Source of the DNA: Streptomyces sp. KL109B
Lineage (GTDB): Bacteria > Actinomycetota > Actinomycetes > Streptomycetales > Streptomycetaceae
DNA length: 64,000 nt
NCBI RefSeq assembly: GCF_030766935.1
Contig: NZ_JASERL010000002.1
Span: 62,001 to 126,000, forward strand
Direction: 5' to 3'
In this document: piece by piece, positions 7,361-17,619 of the stretch
Layout of the letters: each line of letters starts with the position of its first letter
How positions within the stretch are numbered: the stretch's first letter is position 1
The notes under the pieces: generated by a model
What the model was told of the DNA's origin: nothing
Seen by the model: only the letters and a program-made list of their open reading frames with translations
Database searches by the model: none
Position numbers and translations under genes: made by a program

Positions 7361-8045
7361 GACGCGCCTCCTTTGCCAGTCCCGCTACTCCCGCCAGTCC
7401 TCCCGGTCCCCCCGAAGGGCCGAGGCACAGCGCCGCCGTCGGGCTCTGCAGCAGGGTGTGTACGAAGAGGAACTCGACGCCGCCCGGGTCGACGGCGGCG
7501 ATCCGGTGCGGGGTGAGCGAGTCGAAGTGGGAGCTGTCCCCGGGATCGAGCCGGTACGAGGTGTCCCCGAGCCGCAGGCGCAGCCGCCCCGACAGGACGT
7601 ACAGCCACTCCTCCCCCGGGTGCACGCGGACGACGTCGCCCTGGGACCCGTACGGCGCGTGGACCCGCAGCGCCTGCATGCCGCGCCCCGGCGAACCGGC
7701 CTGCCGGTACGTCCAGCCCCCGGCCTCGGTCGGCTCCATCGTGCCGCTCCGCACGACCGCGTCCCGGTCGGCGGGGGTCTCGCCGAGCAGTTCGGATACG
7801 GTCGTACCGTAGATACGGGCGAGTGACAGCAGCATCGGCAGCGAGGGCTGACGCTGCCCGGTCTCCAGGCGCGAGAGGTGTGCCGGTGACAGGCCGGCGG
7901 ACGCGGCGGCGGCCTCCAGGGTGAGGGCGGCGCGGCGGCGCAGTTCGCGGAGTTGGGGCGCGACGGCGGGAAGCTCCGGGGGTTCCGGAACCTCCGCGCC
8001 ATCGGCCTCGTCCGCCGGATCGGGCGATGAGTGGGCAGGGCTCAT
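7353..8045 (-). CDS. XRE family regulator with C-terminal cupin domain
   Basis: A 230-residue protein. Helix-turn-helix: about residues 30-90 (LRELRRRAALTLEAAA, SAGLSPAHLSRLETG). Cupin_2 sensor domain: about 135-205 (HPGEEWLYVLSGRLRLRLG, then the second half DPGDSSHFDSLTPHR). This architecture (PuuR/SutR type) usually senses a small metabolite. Two-gene operon with the 59-residue membrane protein. A 15-bp palindrome just upstream is a likely autoregulatory site. Confidence 0.9.
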   Translation of the reverse strand: MSPAHSSPDPADEADGAEVPEPPELPAVAPQLRELRRRAALTLEAAAASAGLSPAHLSRLETGQRQPSLPMLLSLARIYGTTVSELLGETPADRDAVVRSGTMEPTEAGGWTYRQAGSPGRGMQALRVHAPYGSQGDVVRVHPGEEWLYVLSGRLRLRLGDTSYRLDPGDSSHFDSLTPHRIAAVDPGGVEFLFVHTLLQSPTAALCLGPSGGPGGLAGVAGLAKEARHG

Positions 8046-8086
8046 GCTGTCGATTCAGCCAGAGCTGTGCCCCTCCGGCAACTTTC

Positions 8087-8101
8087 TTGCCTCAGAGGCA
8101 A
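8087..8101. promoter_or_regulatory. Candidate operator of the XRE-cupin regulator
   Basis: Perfect palindrome TTGCCTC-A-GAGGCAA, 42 bp upstream of the XRE start codon. A short symmetric TTGCCT/AGGCAA site is what XRE-cupin repressors are expected to bind. Inferred. Confidence 0.5.
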
Positions 8102-8144
8102 AAGCCGCGAGAAGCAGGAGCCGCCGGAGACACAGCAGGCGGCC

Positions 8145-9530
8145 TCAGCGGTTGGCCACCGCCTGCTTGATCAGCGTCTTGCTGAAGTCCCACATCAGCC
8201 CACCCCCACTGTGCGCGTCGTCCATGACCGCCGTGAACGCCTCCACGAACCGCTCGACGTCGCCCTCGTCGACGACGAGCGGCGGGATCAGCTTGATGAC
8301 CTCCAGGTGGTCCCCGGAGACCTGCGTCAGGATCCGATGCTTCTGAAGCAGCGGAACCACGACCATCTGCGCGAAAAGCCCCTTCCTCGCGGCCTGCAAC
8401 ATGGTCCAACGGCTGCGCAGCTTCAGCGACTTGGGACGCCCGAACTCGATGCCGATCATCAGCCCGCGCCCGCGCACATCGCTCAACAACTCGTACCGGT
8501 CGATGAGTTCGGCGAGCCGCGACTTCAACAGCTCACCCATCGCACGCGCGTTGGCGACGACCTCCTCGTCCTCCATCACCGAAAGGACCGCGAGCCCCGC
8601 CGCCATCGCCTGCGCGTTGGACCCGAAGCTCGCCGAGTGGACGAGGACCCGGTCCATGGACGAGTAGACCTTCTTGAAGATCCAGTCCTTGCCGAGGGTG
8701 GCGCCGACCGGTACATATCCGCCCGACAGCGCCTTCGCCACGCACACCAGGTCCGGCTCGACACCGTCCTCGTGCTGGTAGGCGTAGAAGTCGCCGGTCC
8801 TGCCGAGCCCGGTCTGCACCTCGTCCGCGATGAGCAGCGCCTTGTGCGCCCGCAACAGCTCCTGCGCTGCCCGCAGATAGCCGGGCGGCGCCTCGTACAC
8901 ACCCTTGCCCTGGATGGGTTCGACGATGAGTCCCGCGACGTCGCCCTTCTTCAACTCCCTTGCCAGCGCGTCGAGATCGCCCATCGGTACGGCGGTGTCG
9001 GGCAGCAGCGGGGCGAACCCGTCCCGAAAACCGTCCTCGCCGTTCACCGAAAGCGACCCGGTCGTCAGGCCGTGGAAGGCGTGCGCGCAGTACAGCACGC
9101 GCGGCCTCCCAGTGGCGTACCGCGCGAACTTCAGCGCCGTCTCCACCGCCTCCGTACCGCTGTTGCCGAAGAACACGCGGTCCAGGTGCGGGCTGTGCGC
9201 CACCAGTTTCTCGGCGAGCAGGCCCGGCAGCGGCTGGCAGTCGAAGCGGGTCAGGTCGGCGAGCGAGGCGTCGAGTACGTCGTGCAGCGCCTTGCGTACG
9301 ACGGGGTGGTGCCGGCCGAGGCCCATGACACCGAAACCGGCGAGCATGTCCAGGTAGTCATTGCCTTCGGCGTCCCAGAAGTGTGCGCCCTCGGCCCGCT
9401 CGTAGACCTTGTCGAAGCCGATGGTGTGCAGCATCTTCGGCAGTTGATGGTTGAGGTACTTGGTGTGCAGCTCGTACCGTTCGGCGCCGCGCTCGGCGAG
9501 CAGTGTGCCGAGGTCGAACTCCTTGCTCAT
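8145..9530 (-). CDS. hpnO: Class III aminotransferase of the hopanoid operon (HpnO-like)
   Basis: A 461-residue PLP-dependent aminotransferase. It has the substrate/PLP region [18 protein letters not shown], the aspartate in [15 protein letters not shown], and the Schiff-base lysine in [15 protein letters not shown]. As last gene of the hopanoid operon, its expected role is amination of the extended hopanoid side chain to aminobacteriohopanetriol, as described for Streptomyces and HpnO. It starts at ATG within an ATGA overlap with dxs. Confident as aminotransferase, fairly confident as HpnO. Confidence 0.88.
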   Translation of the reverse strand: MSKEFDLGTLLAERGAERYELHTKYLNHQLPKMLHTIGFDKVYERAEGAHFWDAEGNDYLDMLAGFGVMGLGRHHPVVRKALHDVLDASLADLTRFDCQPLPGLLAEKLVAHSPHLDRVFFGNSGTEAVETALKFARYATGRPRVLYCAHAFHGLTTGSLSVNGEDGFRDGFAPLLPDTAVPMGDLDALARELKKGDVAGLIVEPIQGKGVYEAPPGYLRAAQELLRAHKALLIADEVQTGLGRTGDFYAYQHEDGVEPDLVCVAKALSGGYVPVGATLGKDWIFKKVYSSMDRVLVHSASFGSNAQAMAAGLAVLSVMEDEEVVANARAMGELLKSRLAELIDRYELLSDVRGRGLMIGIEFGRPKSLKLRSRWTMLQAARKGLFAQMVVVPLLQKHRILTQVSGDHLEVIKLIPPLVVDEGDVERFVEAFTAVMDDAHSGGGLMWDFSKTLIKQAVANR

Positions 9531-11461
9531 GCGTTGATCTCCTTGCCGGACTCGTCGAGCCCCTTGCCGGACCCGTCGAGCCCCTTGCCCGCGGCCACAC
9601 TGAGACTCGCCGCGATCCGCCCCGCGATCTCCACGGGCGTCAGCCCGATGTCGGCCAGCACCTCGCCCCGTTTGGCGTGCGCCAGGAACTGGTCCGGGAT
9701 GCCGAACCGCCGTACGGGGACGTCGACTTCGGCCTCTCCGAGGGCGAGCGCCACCGCCGAACCGACTCCCGCCGCCTTGCTGTTGTCCTCGACGACGGCG
9801 ACCAGCTCGTGCTCGGCTGCCAGCGGCGCCAGGTCCGGGTCGACGGGCTTGACCCAACGCGGGTCCACCACCGTGCAGTTGATGCCGCGCTCCGCCAGCA
9901 GCTCGGCGGCCTGCAGGCACACCGGCGCCATGACACCAACCGACACGAGCAGCACCCGGGGGGTGTCCGAAGCCTTGTGCAGTACGTCGATGCCACCGAT
10001 CCGGTCGACCGCCGCGATCGGCGCGCCCACCGACTCCTTCGGGAACCGCAGCACGGTCGGCGCGTCGTCGACGGCGACCGCTTCCCGTAGCTGGGCCCGG
10101 AGTTGGTCCGCGTCGCGCGGGGCGGCGATCCGCAGGCCCGGTACGACCTGGAGCACAGACATGTCCCACATGCCGTTGTGCGAGGGCCCGTCGGCGCCGG
10201 TGACCCCGGCCCGGTCGAGTACGAAGGTCACCCCGCACTTGTGCAGCGCGACGTCCATCAGCAGCTGGTCGAAGGCCCGGTTCAGGAACGTCGCGTACAC
10301 CGCAACCACCGGATGCAGCCCGCCTGTTGCCAGCCCCGCCGCCGAGACCGCCGCGTGCTGCTCCGCGATGCCGACGTCCCACACCCGGTCGGGGAACTCC
10401 TCCGCGAACTTGGTGAGCCCCACCGGGTGCAGCATCGCGGCGGTGATCGCGACGACGTCCTCGCGCTCGCGCCCGACGCGTACGATCTCGTCGCCGAACA
10501 CCGAGGTCCAGGAAGGCCCGTTGGACGGCGCGAGCGGCTCGCAGGTGAGCGGGTCCATGACGCCGACCGTATGAAAGCGGTCGGCCTCGTCCGCGAGCGC
10601 GGGCTCGTAGCCGCGCCCCTTCTCCGTCAGACAGTGCACGAGTACCGGTCCGTGGAAGCGTTTCGCGCGCCGCAGCGCCGACTCGACCGCGCCCACGTCG
10701 TGGCCGTCGATGGGCCCTACGTACTTGAGCCCCAGGTCCTCGAACATGCCCTGCGGCGCGAACGCGTCCTTGAAGCCCTTCTTCGCTCCGTGCAGCGACT
10801 CGTACACGGTGTGCCCGACGACGGGCGTGCGAAGGAGTACGTCCTTGCCCCAGGCGAGCACCTTCTCGTAGCCGTCGGTCGTCCTCAGTGTCGCCAGGTG
10901 GTTCGCGAGGCCGCCGATGGTGGGTGCGTAGGAGCGTTCGTTGTCGTTGACGACGATGATGAGCGGCCGGTCCTTCGCGGCCGCGATGTTGTTCAGTGCC
11001 TCCCAGGCCATGCCGCCGGTGAGCGCGCCGTCGCCGATGACGGCGACGGTGTGCCCGCGTTCGCCCTGCACCTGGCGTGCCTTGGCGAGGCCGTCGGCCC
11101 AGCCGAGTGCCGTGGAGGCGTGCGAGTTCTCCACGACGTCGTGCTCGGACTCCTCGCGCGAGGGGTAGCCGGAGAGGCCGCCCTTGCCGCGCAGCTTCGA
11201 GAAGTCCTGGCGGCCCGTCAGAAGCTTGTGTACGTAGCTCTGGTGGCCGGTGTCCCACACGAGGCGGTCGACCGGTGATTCGAAGACCCGGTGCAGCGCG
11301 ATGGACAGTTCCACCACGCCCAGGTTCGGCCCGAGGTGTCCCCCCGTCCTCGCGACCGCGTGAATGAGGAACTCCCTGACCTCATGGGCCAGTTCGGCGA
11401 GCTCCTCCTCGCTCAGTGCCTTCAGGTCGCGCGGCCCCCGGATCGTTTCCAGAATCGTCAC
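9527..11461 (-). CDS. dxs: 1-deoxy-D-xylulose-5-phosphate synthase
   Basis: A 644-residue thiamine-diphosphate enzyme making DXP from pyruvate and glyceraldehyde 3-phosphate, the first step of the MEP isoprenoid pathway. Motifs: [10 protein letters not shown], the ThDP/Mg site [17 protein letters not shown], the transketolase pyrimidine-domain [10 protein letters not shown], and [10 protein letters not shown]. The C-terminus carries a 7-residue repeat ([14 protein letters not shown]) from a 21-bp DNA repeat. GTG start with GGAAGGGGG upstream. This is a pathway-dedicated copy inside the hopanoid operon; Streptomyces usually carry another dxs elsewhere. Confidence 0.96.
   Translation of the reverse strand: MTILETIRGPRDLKALSEEELAELAHEVREFLIHAVARTGGHLGPNLGVVELSIALHRVFESPVDRLVWDTGHQSYVHKLLTGRQDFSKLRGKGGLSGYPSREESEHDVVENSHASTALGWADGLAKARQVQGERGHTVAVIGDGALTGGMAWEALNNIAAAKDRPLIIVVNDNERSYAPTIGGLANHLATLRTTDGYEKVLAWGKDVLLRTPVVGHTVYESLHGAKKGFKDAFAPQGMFEDLGLKYVGPIDGHDVGAVESALRRAKRFHGPVLVHCLTEKGRGYEPALADEADRFHTVGVMDPLTCEPLAPSNGPSWTSVFGDEIVRVGREREDVVAITAAMLHPVGLTKFAEEFPDRVWDVGIAEQHAAVSAAGLATGGLHPVVAVYATFLNRAFDQLLMDVALHKCGVTFVLDRAGVTGADGPSHNGMWDMSVLQVVPGLRIAAPRDADQLRAQLREAVAVDDAPTVLRFPKESVGAPIAAVDRIGGIDVLHKASDTPRVLLVSVGVMAPVCLQAAELLAERGINCTVVDPRWVKPVDPDLAPLAAEHELVAVVEDNSKAAGVGSAVALALGEAEVDVPVRRFGIPDQFLAHAKRGEVLADIGLTPVEIAGRIAASLSVAAGKGLDGSGKGLDESGKEINA
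9541..9589. repeat. 21-bp in-frame tandem repeat in the dxs 3' end
   Basis: Two full units (9541-9561 and 9562-9582, one mismatch) plus a 7-bp partial unit encode the C-terminal heptad repeat of Dxs beyond the catalytic fold. Confidence 0.8.
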
Positions 11462-11494
11462 GCTTGAGCCCCCTTCCCGTCCGTACCAAAGAAC

Positions 11495-12658
<1,164 letters not shown>

Positions 12659-12665
12659 GACACGC

Positions 12666-13688
12666 TCACCCTCGGTTCCCGGCGACGGTCTCGGACATGG
12701 CCCGGATGGACTCCTTGAGCGAGCCCATCGTGGCGAGCACGGCCGTCGGCTCGTAGCCGCAGTGCGCCATGCAGTTGTCGCAGCGCGGGTCCTTGCCGCG
12801 CCCGTACGCGTCCCAGTCGGTCTTCTCGATGAGCTCCTTGTACGTGGGCACGTACCCGTCCGCCATCAGGTAGCAGGGCTTCTGCCAGCCGAACAGCGAG
12901 TAGTTGGGGATGGCCCACGCGGTGCACGGGAAGTCGACCTTGCCCTCGAGGAAGTCGAGGAACAGCGGCGAGTGGTTGAGCCGCCAGCGCCGCCTGTTGC
13001 CGCCCGTGAACGCCTTCTTGAACAGTTCACGGGTCTGCGTGACCCCCAGGAAGTGGTCCTGGTCGGGCGCCTTCTCGTAGGCGTACGCGGGCGAGATCAT
13101 CATCTCGTCGACCTTGAGGTCGTCGTTGAGGTAGTTGAGCACCTCGATGATGTTCTGCGGGGTGTCGGTGTTGAAGAAGGTCGAGTTCGTGGTGACCCGG
13201 AAGCCGCGCCGCTTGGCCTCCTTGATCGCCTCGACCGCCTCGTCGAAGACACCCTCCTTGGCGACGGACTCGTCGTGCCGCTCGCGCATGCCGTCGATGT
13301 GCACGGTGAACGCGAAGAACGGCGAGGGCTTGAACTTGTCCATCTTCTTGCGCAGCAGCATGGCGTTGGTGCACAGGAAGACATACTTCTTCTTGGCCAC
13401 CAACTGCCGCACGATCTCATCGATCTGAGGGTGCATCAGCGGCTCGCCGCCGGCGATGGACACCATCGGCGCACCGGATTCCAGGACGGCGCCGACGGCC
13501 TGGGCGACCGGCATGCGCTGCTTGAGCACCCCGGCCGGGTGCTGGATCTTCCCGCAGCCCTCGCACTTGAGGTTGCAGGCGAAGAGGGGTTCCAATTCGA
13601 CGATCAGCGGAAACTTGTCCCGCCTGCGGATCTTCTGTTCAGCGAGATATGTCGCAACCTTGATGGACTGACGAAGCGGCATGGCCAT
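12666..13688 (-). CDS. hpnH: Adenosyl-hopene transferase HpnH (radical SAM)
   Basis: A 340-residue radical SAM enzyme with the cluster motif C38xxxC42xxC45 ([12 protein letters not shown]), GGEPLMHP for SAM binding, and a C-terminal DUF3463-type extension with further cysteines ([13 protein letters not shown]). It adds the 5'-deoxyadenosyl group to diploptene to give adenosylhopane, the first step of C35 side-chain building. Its GGAGGTGA ribosome site lies in the last codons of hpnG, so the two are coupled. Identity rests on both motifs and operon context. Confidence 0.95.
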   Translation of the reverse strand: MAMPLRQSIKVATYLAEQKIRRRDKFPLIVELEPLFACNLKCEGCGKIQHPAGVLKQRMPVAQAVGAVLESGAPMVSIAGGEPLMHPQIDEIVRQLVAKKKYVFLCTNAMLLRKKMDKFKPSPFFAFTVHIDGMRERHDESVAKEGVFDEAVEAIKEAKRRGFRVTTNSTFFNTDTPQNIIEVLNYLNDDLKVDEMMISPAYAYEKAPDQDHFLGVTQTRELFKKAFTGGNRRRWRLNHSPLFLDFLEGKVDFPCTAWAIPNYSLFGWQKPCYLMADGYVPTYKELIEKTDWDAYGRGKDPRCDNCMAHCGYEPTAVLATMGSLKESIRAMSETVAGNRG

Positions 13689-13694
13689 CTGGGC

Positions 13695-14351
13695 TCACCT
13701 CCGAGGGAGCAGCAAAGAACGGTGCCATTCAAAAAAGGCTGGAAGGACGGCACGAAGGACGCGGAATGCCGATAGTCCACCGCGCACCGTGCCGATCCTG
13801 ACGAGTTCATGTTCCGGGGCGTCAACGACCACCCGTACGGCGGCAACCGGCCGCGTGGCCGAGCCGCCCGCCGCCCGCAGCGTCGCGGCCGACTCCATGT
13901 CGACGGCGATCGCTCCGGTGGCCAGCAGGTCACCGCGCTCGTGACCGCGCACCACATGGTCCGAGCCGGTCAGCGGCCCGGTGTGCACGGTGCGCCCTGG
14001 CACGGCCCTGACCAGCTCCTTGACCAGGAGGTCCGGGTCCACGCACGGCGTGCTGCCGTGCCCGTCCCGGGTCTCCTCGGCCACGACCAGGTCACCGGGG
14101 TGCATGCCGGGCGCGAGGCCCGCGCAGAACCCGGTGGCGAGCACGGCCGCGTCGCGCAGCACGGGGTCGACCAGCGCACGCGTCACGGCGCGCTCGGCGG
14201 CCTTCGGGCCCATGCCCGTACGCAGCACGGTCACGGGGCTCGGCGCCCCGGCCCGGCTGCCGCTGCGCAGCGCGAGGTGCTCGATGCCGAGCGCACAGGC
14301 GACCAGCAGCGGCGCGGTCTCCGGCGGACGGGCCGCCGGCGATGCGGTCAT
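13695..14351 (-). CDS. hpnG: Hopanoid nucleoside phosphorylase HpnG
   Basis: A 218-residue member of the purine/MTA phosphorylase fold. It has the glycine-rich TVLRTGMGPKAAERA, the core ATGFCAGLAPGMHPGDLVVAE, and the substrate-binding VDMESAATLR. It is expected to release adenine from adenosylhopane, leading to ribosylhopane and bacteriohopanetetrol. The start ATG overlaps the shc stop (TGATG). Confidence 0.9.
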   Translation of the reverse strand: MTASPAARPPETAPLLVACALGIEHLALRSGSRAGAPSPVTVLRTGMGPKAAERAVTRALVDPVLRDAAVLATGFCAGLAPGMHPGDLVVAEETRDGHGSTPCVDPDLLVKELVRAVPGRTVHTGPLTGSDHVVRGHERGDLLATGAIAVDMESAATLRAAGGSATRPVAAVRVVVDAPEHELVRIGTVRGGLSAFRVLRAVLPAFFEWHRSLLLPRR

Positions 14352-16357
14352 CAGCTCCCCTTGGTGGCGGGGCCCGTGTCACTGAACGGCTCGCCGTTGA
14401 CGTACCGGCCGAGCGCGGTCAGCGGGAACACCTGCCGGTACAGGTGGTAGTTGATCGAGAAGTCCCAGGGGAAGCCGGTACCGGTGAAGTACGGTTCGTC
14501 CCAGGTCCCGTCCTCGGTCTGGGTCTCGGCCAGGAAGCCGATGCCGCGCTCGACGGCCTTCGACTCCCGCTCCCCCGCCGCGAGCAGCGCGAGCAGCGCC
14601 CACCCGGTCTGCGATGCGGTGGAGACGCCGTGCCCCTTCCAGTCCTCGTAGCGGTACGAGCGCAGGTCCTCGCCCCAGCCGCCGTCCTCGTTCTGCACGG
14701 ACTCCAGCCAGTTGACGGCCCGTCGGATCGCGGGGTGCGAGGCGGGGAAACCGGCCGCTGTCAGGGCGGGCACCACCGACCCTGTTCCGTATACGTAGTT
14801 GACACCCCAGCGGCCGAACCAGGAGCCGTTCGCCTCCTGTTCGGCGAGGAGCCACTCGATGCCGCGCCGGGTGCGCGGGTCGCTCGTGCGGCCCTCGACG
14901 GCGAGCATCTCGACGACGTGCCCGGTGACATCGGCGGACGGCGGGTCGATGACCTCGCCGAAGTCGCAGAACGGCAGCCGGTTGGGGAACGGGCTGGTGT
15001 TGTCGACGTCGAAGGCGCCCCACGCGCCGTTCTTCGACTGCATCCCGAGGTTCCAGCGCACGCCGCGCTCGATGGCCTTCTCGGCGCGCACCTTGTCGGG
15101 GAGTTTCACCCGGCGCAGCGCGAGCACGACCTCGGCGGTGTCGTCGATGTCGGGGTAGTTGTCGTTCTCGAACTCGAAGGCCCAGCCGCCGGGTTCGAGC
15201 GCGGGCTTGCGTACGGACCAGTCGCCGGGGCGGTCGATCTGCTCGGCGATCATCCACTCGGCGGCCTTGACCAGCGCGGGGTGGTCGGCGGGCAGTCCGG
15301 CGTCGGCGAGCGCGATCGTCGCGAGACATGTGTCCCACACGGGTGACTGGCAGGCCTCGATCATCCGGGCGCCGTCCTCGCGCCACACGGCGAATCGGTC
15401 GAGGGACTCCAACCCGGCCTTCAGGACCGGGTGCTGAAGGTCGTAGCCGAGGAGGTGGAGAGCGATGACGGAGTAGACGGCGGGTGGCTGGATGCCGCCC
15501 CAGCAGCCGTCGTTCTCCTGGCGCTCGATGATCCAGCGGGCCGCCGAGTTGATGGCTGCCTTGCGGAGCCGCTTCAGGGCCACCTTGTGGTAGCCGTGCA
15601 TGATCTTGTCGAGCCGCTCGAACGCGCCGTCCCAACTCGCCACGGGGGCAAGGGGCTTGGCGGGGTTCGGGTCGCGCGGGTCGGTGTGCAGCTCGTCCAG
15701 CGGGAACGGCGCGGGGCGCACCGGGCGCTTCGCGGACACGACGGTGAGCGGCACGATCGTCTGCCGGGCCCAGCAGCCGAAGTCGTAGATGTTGAGCGGC
15801 ATCCACTTGGGGAAGTAGATGAGCTCCGGCGGGAGTTCGGGGAGGTCGTCCCACTTCCACCAGCCGAACAGGGCCAGCCAGATCCGGGTGAACACGCGGG
15901 ACTCGGCGATGCCGCCGCGCTCGCGGATCCACGCGGAGGCCTTGGCCATGTGCGCGTCGTCCGGGGAGTCACCGGCCAGGCGCAGCGCGACGTACGCCTC
16001 GATGGTGGTGGACAGTTCGCCGGGTCCGCCGTAGAAGGTGGCCCAGGTGCCGTCCGCGCGCTGCTCGCCGCGGATGAAGAGCGCGGCGGCGTCGGTGGTC
16101 TTCTTGTCCCTGATGCCGAGGAACTGGCGCAGCAGCAGGTCTTCGGCGTCCATCGTCACATTGGTGTCGAGGTCGCCCTTCCACCAGCCCCGGTCGTCCT
16201 GCCGCGCGAGCAGGAAGTCCGTGGCGCGCTGTATGGCTCGTCCGGCGGCGGCCGGTGTCCCGGCCGCCCCGGGGGTAGTTTCGGTCAGTTGGGCAGTGGT
16301 GGCCGAGGTCGCCTGCGGGGCCGTGGCTCCGGTGCTTCCGTCGGTCGTCGCTGTCAT
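14351..16357 (-). CDS. shc: Squalene-hopene cyclase
   Basis: A 668-residue triterpene cyclase turning squalene into hopene/hopanol at the membrane. Catalytic DxDD motif at 403-406 (YPDIDDTAE). Multiple QW repeats (QDDRGWW, QENDGCWGG, QSKNGAWGAFD, QNEDGGWGED, QTEDGTWDE). The N-terminal 40 residues are a Thr/Ala-rich tail seen in Streptomyces homologues. ATG start with AAGGGA upstream. A 101-bp gap with GC dyads separates it from the polyprenyl synthase gene, so an internal promoter or attenuator is possible. Confidence 0.97.
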   Translation of the reverse strand: MTATTDGSTGATAPQATSATTAQLTETTPGAAGTPAAAGRAIQRATDFLLARQDDRGWWKGDLDTNVTMDAEDLLLRQFLGIRDKKTTDAAALFIRGEQRADGTWATFYGGPGELSTTIEAYVALRLAGDSPDDAHMAKASAWIRERGGIAESRVFTRIWLALFGWWKWDDLPELPPELIYFPKWMPLNIYDFGCWARQTIVPLTVVSAKRPVRPAPFPLDELHTDPRDPNPAKPLAPVASWDGAFERLDKIMHGYHKVALKRLRKAAINSAARWIIERQENDGCWGGIQPPAVYSVIALHLLGYDLQHPVLKAGLESLDRFAVWREDGARMIEACQSPVWDTCLATIALADAGLPADHPALVKAAEWMIAEQIDRPGDWSVRKPALEPGGWAFEFENDNYPDIDDTAEVVLALRRVKLPDKVRAEKAIERGVRWNLGMQSKNGAWGAFDVDNTSPFPNRLPFCDFGEVIDPPSADVTGHVVEMLAVEGRTSDPRTRRGIEWLLAEQEANGSWFGRWGVNYVYGTGSVVPALTAAGFPASHPAIRRAVNWLESVQNEDGGWGEDLRSYRYEDWKGHGVSTASQTGWALLALLAAGERESKAVERGIGFLAETQTEDGTWDEPYFTGTGFPWDFSINYHLYRQVFPLTALGRYVNGEPFSDTGPATKGS

Positions 16358-16458
16358 GGCTATCCCTTCATGCAGTGATTCTGATGCTGGGTAACCGTCG
16401 GCCGGGGCCCTGGCGGGACACCGGCCGGCGACTGCGAGTCATATGCGGCCGATAGTGA

Positions 16459-17619
16459 TCATCTCTTTCGCACTACTACGAAGTCGGCGAGCGCCACGAA
16501 CTGGGCGCGCACCGTGGCTGACATCTGGACGGAGTCCAGGGCTTCGAGGGCGACGGCGTACTGCCGGCGCGCTTCTTCGGCGGTCCAATCGCGCCCGCCG
16601 GCCTCCTCGATGAGGGCGGCGCGGGCGGCGAAGTCCGCTTCGGTGAAGGCGTCGAAGTCAACGTCCTTGGCGTCGGCGGCGAGGAGTTCACCGAGCCGCT
16701 CGGAGGCCGGGCCGCCCGCACCGAGCGCGGCGACGACCGGGAGGGACTTCTTGCGCTGACGCAGGTCGCTCCAGGTCTGCTTGCCGGTGGACTCGGGGTC
16801 GCCCCAGATGCCGAGGAGGTCGTCGACGGCCTGGAAGGCGAGGCCGAGGTGGTAGCCGTACTTCTCCAGGGCGTCGGCGGTCGCGTCGTCGGCGCCGCCG
16901 AGGACCGCGCCGATGGAGGAGGCGCAGGCGAGCAGGGCGCCCGTCTTGTTGCCCTCCATCTCCAGGCACTCCACGACGCTGACGCGCTCGCGGTGCTCGA
17001 AGCCGATGTCCTGGGCCTGGCCGTCGATCAGGGCGCGGGTCGCCGTGGTGAGGCGGCGCGCGGCGCGGCCCGCGTCGACGGTCTCCAGCTCCAGGATGAT
17101 CTCGTTGGCGAGGGCGAACAGGGCGTCGCCGACGAGGATCGCCTGCGCGGGACCGTGCACCTTCCACACGGTGTCCCGGTGGCGGCGCTGCTCGTCGCCG
17201 TCCATCAGGTCGTCGTGCAGCAGCGAGAAGTTGTGGACGAGCTCGACCGCGACGGCGCCCGGCACGCCGACCTCCGGGTCGGCGCCCGCGGCCTGCGCGG
17301 ACAGCACGGCAAGGGCGGGGCGCACGGCCTTGCCGCCGTCGCCGTCGGCCGGGTTGCCTTCGGCGTCGATCCAGCCGAAGTGGTAGGCGGCGACGGTGTC
17401 CATCGGGGGTGCCAGGCGGTCCACCGCCGCCTTGAGCACGGGGGTGGCCAGGGTTCGGCCGCGCTCCAAAAGCGCGGTCACGTCCACCGCGTCGGCAGCC
17501 TCTTGGGCCGAGGGCACAGGTGGCACAGTCTCTCCTTGTGTAACCGGATTCACCGTTGTCGGCTCTTCCACCGTGGGAAGTTCGCTGGTCGCGTCGGCCG
17601 TGCGCGGTTCGTACGTCAC
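16459..17619 (-). CDS. Polyprenyl diphosphate synthase (trans-isoprenyl synthase)
   Basis: A 386-residue prenyl elongation enzyme. First aspartate-rich motif DDLMD (136-140), second DDLLGIWGD (266-274), and the DIGFEHR and GNKTGALL regions. In the hopanoid operon it most likely supplies farnesyl diphosphate for HpnC/HpnD; exact chain length cannot be read from sequence. The GTG at 17619 overlaps the hpnE stop (GTGA) with GGGAGG upstream. A second GTG at 17526 has a better AAGGAG site, and the first 31 residues are poorly structured, so the shorter form (355 aa) is a real alternative. Confidence 0.9.
   Translation of the reverse strand: MTYEPRTADATSELPTVEEPTTVNPVTQGETVPPVPSAQEAADAVDVTALLERGRTLATPVLKAAVDRLAPPMDTVAAYHFGWIDAEGNPADGDGGKAVRPALAVLSAQAAGADPEVGVPGAVAVELVHNFSLLHDDLMDGDEQRRHRDTVWKVHGPAQAILVGDALFALANEIILELETVDAGRAARRLTTATRALIDGQAQDIGFEHRERVSVVECLEMEGNKTGALLACASSIGAVLGGADDATADALEKYGYHLGLAFQAVDDLLGIWGDPESTGKQTWSDLRQRKKSLPVVAALGAGGPASERLGELLAADAKDVDFDAFTEADFAARAALIEEAGGRDWTAEEARRQYAVALEALDSVQMSATVRAQFVALADFVVVRKR

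Noticed and set aside
8031..10574. 847-codon plus-strand open frame across the aminotransferase and dxs genes
   Set aside because: Antisense shadow of two well-marked enzyme genes; no domain recognised in its translation.
9531..11258. In-frame extension of the aminotransferase to 1037 residues
   Set aside because: The extra 576 residues are a frame-shadow of dxs; the true start is the ATG in the ATGA overlap at 9530.
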